DNA from: Alphaproteobacteria bacterium
Lineage (GTDB): Bacteria > Pseudomonadota > Alphaproteobacteria > UBA6615
Reading direction: 5' to 3'
DNA: 64,000 nt
Assembly: GCA_039980135.1 (NCBI GenBank)
Contig: JBDXCV010000006.1
Location: 186,001 to 250,000 of the forward strand
In this document: positions 62,884-64,000 of the stretch, piece by piece
How the letters are laid out: every line of letters starts with the position of its first letter
Position numbering within the stretch: the stretch's first letter is position 1
Position numbers and translations under genes: made by a program
The notes under the pieces: model-generated
The model's database searches: none
What the model was told of the DNA's origin: nothing
Seen by the model: only the letters and a program-made list of their open reading frames with translations

Positions 62884-64000
62884 ATGCAAACGCACTTCTC
62901 ACTCGCCCAGCTCGCCGATCCCGACATCGCGGTCGCCAACGACATCCTGCGTGCCTGCGTGCATTGCGGCTTCTGCACCGCGACCTGTCCGACCTATGCC
63001 TTGTTGGGCGACGAACTCGACAGCCCGCGCGGACGCATCTACCTGATGAAGCAGATGCTTGAAGCCGACGCGCCGGCCGATGAGGAGACCGTCCGGCATG
63101 TGGACCGATGCTTGTCGTGCCTTTCCTGCATGACCACATGCCCGTCTGGCGTGCACTACCAGCATCTGGTCGATCACGGCCGCAAACATATCGAACAGAC
63201 ATACACCCGGCCCCTGTTCGAGCGGATGATCCGCTGGACGCTGGCCTGGTCCATCCCCCATCCGTTGCGGTTTCGCACATTGCTGGCTGCGGCATCGCTG
63301 GCACGTCCGCTGCGTGGACTGTTTCGCGGGCGTACGCGCGCGATGCTGGATCTCGCCCCGACCGATCTGGGCCCGCCGTCCCCCGTGGACGTACCCCAGG
63401 TCTTCCCCGCCGAAGGTACGCGCCGCGGCCGGGTTGCATTGCTGAACGGTTGCGCGCAGACCGTGATCGCGCCACAGATCAACGAGGCGACCGTGCGGTT
63501 GCTGACCCGGATCGGTGTCGAGGTCGTGGTGGCGGACGGCGCGGGCTGCTGCGGTTCTCTCGTGCATCATATGGGCAAGGTCGATGCGTCCCACGCGCAA
63601 GCTGCCGCGAATATCGATGCCTGGATCGCCGAAGCAGATGGCAAAGGCCTTGATGCCATTATCATCAACACCAGCGGTTGTGGCACCACGGTCAAGGATT
63701 ACGGGTTCATGTTCCGCGAGGATGCGGCGTATGCGGACAAGGCCGCGCGTGTTTCGGCTCTGACCCGCGATGTGAGCGAGTATCTTGCGGCGCTGGAGCC
63801 CGAGCTGAAGCCGGTCGCAGACATCCCCGATATGCGGGTGACCTATCACGCGGCCTGCTCGCTGCAGCACGGTCAGCAGATCCGTACGCCACCCAAGGCG
63901 TTGCTGGCGGCGGCCGGGTTCACGGTGAGCGAGCCTGGCGAGGGGCATCTGTGTTGCGGCTCGGCCGGTACCTACAACATCCTGCAGCCGGAGATCGCCG
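62884..64000 (+). CDS. glcF: GlcF, glycolate oxidase iron-sulfur subunit (partial, 3' end off window)
   Basis: About 372 residues before the window ends. Two ferredoxin-type [4Fe-4S] motifs: CVHCGFCTATCPTYALLG and CLSCLSCMTTCPSGVHY. Then the cysteine-rich CCG domains: DGAGCCGSLVHHMGKVD, HAACSLQHGQQIR and HLCCGSAGTYNI. It hands electrons from the FAD subunits to the membrane quinone pool. Only the last ~60 residues seem to be missing. Confidence 0.95.
   Translation, partial: MQTHFSLAQLADPDIAVANDILRACVHCGFCTATCPTYALLGDELDSPRGRIYLMKQMLEADAPADEETVRHVDRCLSCLSCMTTCPSGVHYQHLVDHGRKHIEQTYTRPLFERMIRWTLAWSIPHPLRFRTLLAAASLARPLRGLFRGRTRAMLDLAPTDLGPPSPVDVPQVFPAEGTRRGRVALLNGCAQTVIAPQINEATVRLLTRIGVEVVVADGAGCCGSLVHHMGKVDASHAQAAANIDAWIAEADGKGLDAIIINTSGCGTTVKDYGFMFREDAAYADKAARVSALTRDVSEYLAALEPELKPVADIPDMRVTYHAACSLQHGQQIRTPPKALLAAAGFTVSEPGEGHLCCGSAGTYNILQPEIA

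Overview
The window is high-GC, almost fully coding DNA from an alphaproteobacterium, most likely of the Rhodospirillales type. This is judged from gene content and order (ubiG divergent from lysC; ptsP; RodZ-like gene; ispG; hisS; hemA-prfA-prmC; a DUF4167 gene; clpB), from an Aap-type amino-acid transporter, from CpdR, and from a sigma32-like promoter of alphaproteobacterial form before clpB. No prophage, insertion sequence, CRISPR array or integrase was seen.

Layout. 1-12.7 kb: housekeeping block (ubiquinone, aspartate-family amino acids, PTS-Ntr, cell shape, isoprenoids, His-tRNA, tetrapyrroles, translation termination). 12.7-20.3 kb: MOSC protein, ClpB, a membrane-anchored alpha/beta hydrolase, an ECF sigma/anti-sigma pair and an M23 peptidase. 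20.4-25.8 kb: MATE exporter, a gamma-glutamyltransferase-like Ntn hydrolase, and a divergent DgcN-DgcA pair for D-glutamate use. 25.8-30.1 kb: a five-PAS membrane histidine kinase with two stand-alone receivers. 30.1-34.6 kb: a complete Mla-type lipid transporter and a lytic transglycosylase. 34.6-34.84 kb: an ORF-free, AT-rich stretch ending in a strong plus-strand terminator, read here as a new small RNA candidate. 34.85-38.2 kb: acetyltransferase, N-formylglutamate amidohydrolase, CpdR, a cupin, tRNA-Val(GAC) and a truncated membrane protein.

38.3-48.9 kb is the most interesting metabolic block: a CmcJ/NvfI-like oxidoreductase, an enoyl-CoA hydratase family protein, an ABC importer with two different ATPases, a ketopantoate-reductase-like protein, a cupin, an SDR, and a convergent cyclase-family hydrolase plus VOC protein. 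It looks like one uptake-plus-degradation pathway for an unknown organic substrate. 49-54.7 kb: small membrane protein, AEC transporter, and aapJQMP. 54.9-64 kb: a phosphoesterase-like lipoprotein, a degenerate S1C protease homologue, an RTX repeat protein behind an AT-rich regulatory region, an AhpD-like protein, rpmJ (bL36), and glcDEF for glycolate oxidation (glcF runs off the right edge; ubiG runs off the left edge).

Stretches over 300 bases without a gene: 17357-17691 (possible ECF promoter, otherwise nothing recognised) and 56865-57269 (AT-rich, two inverted repeats). All functions are inferred from sequence motifs read by eye; no search or alignment was run.
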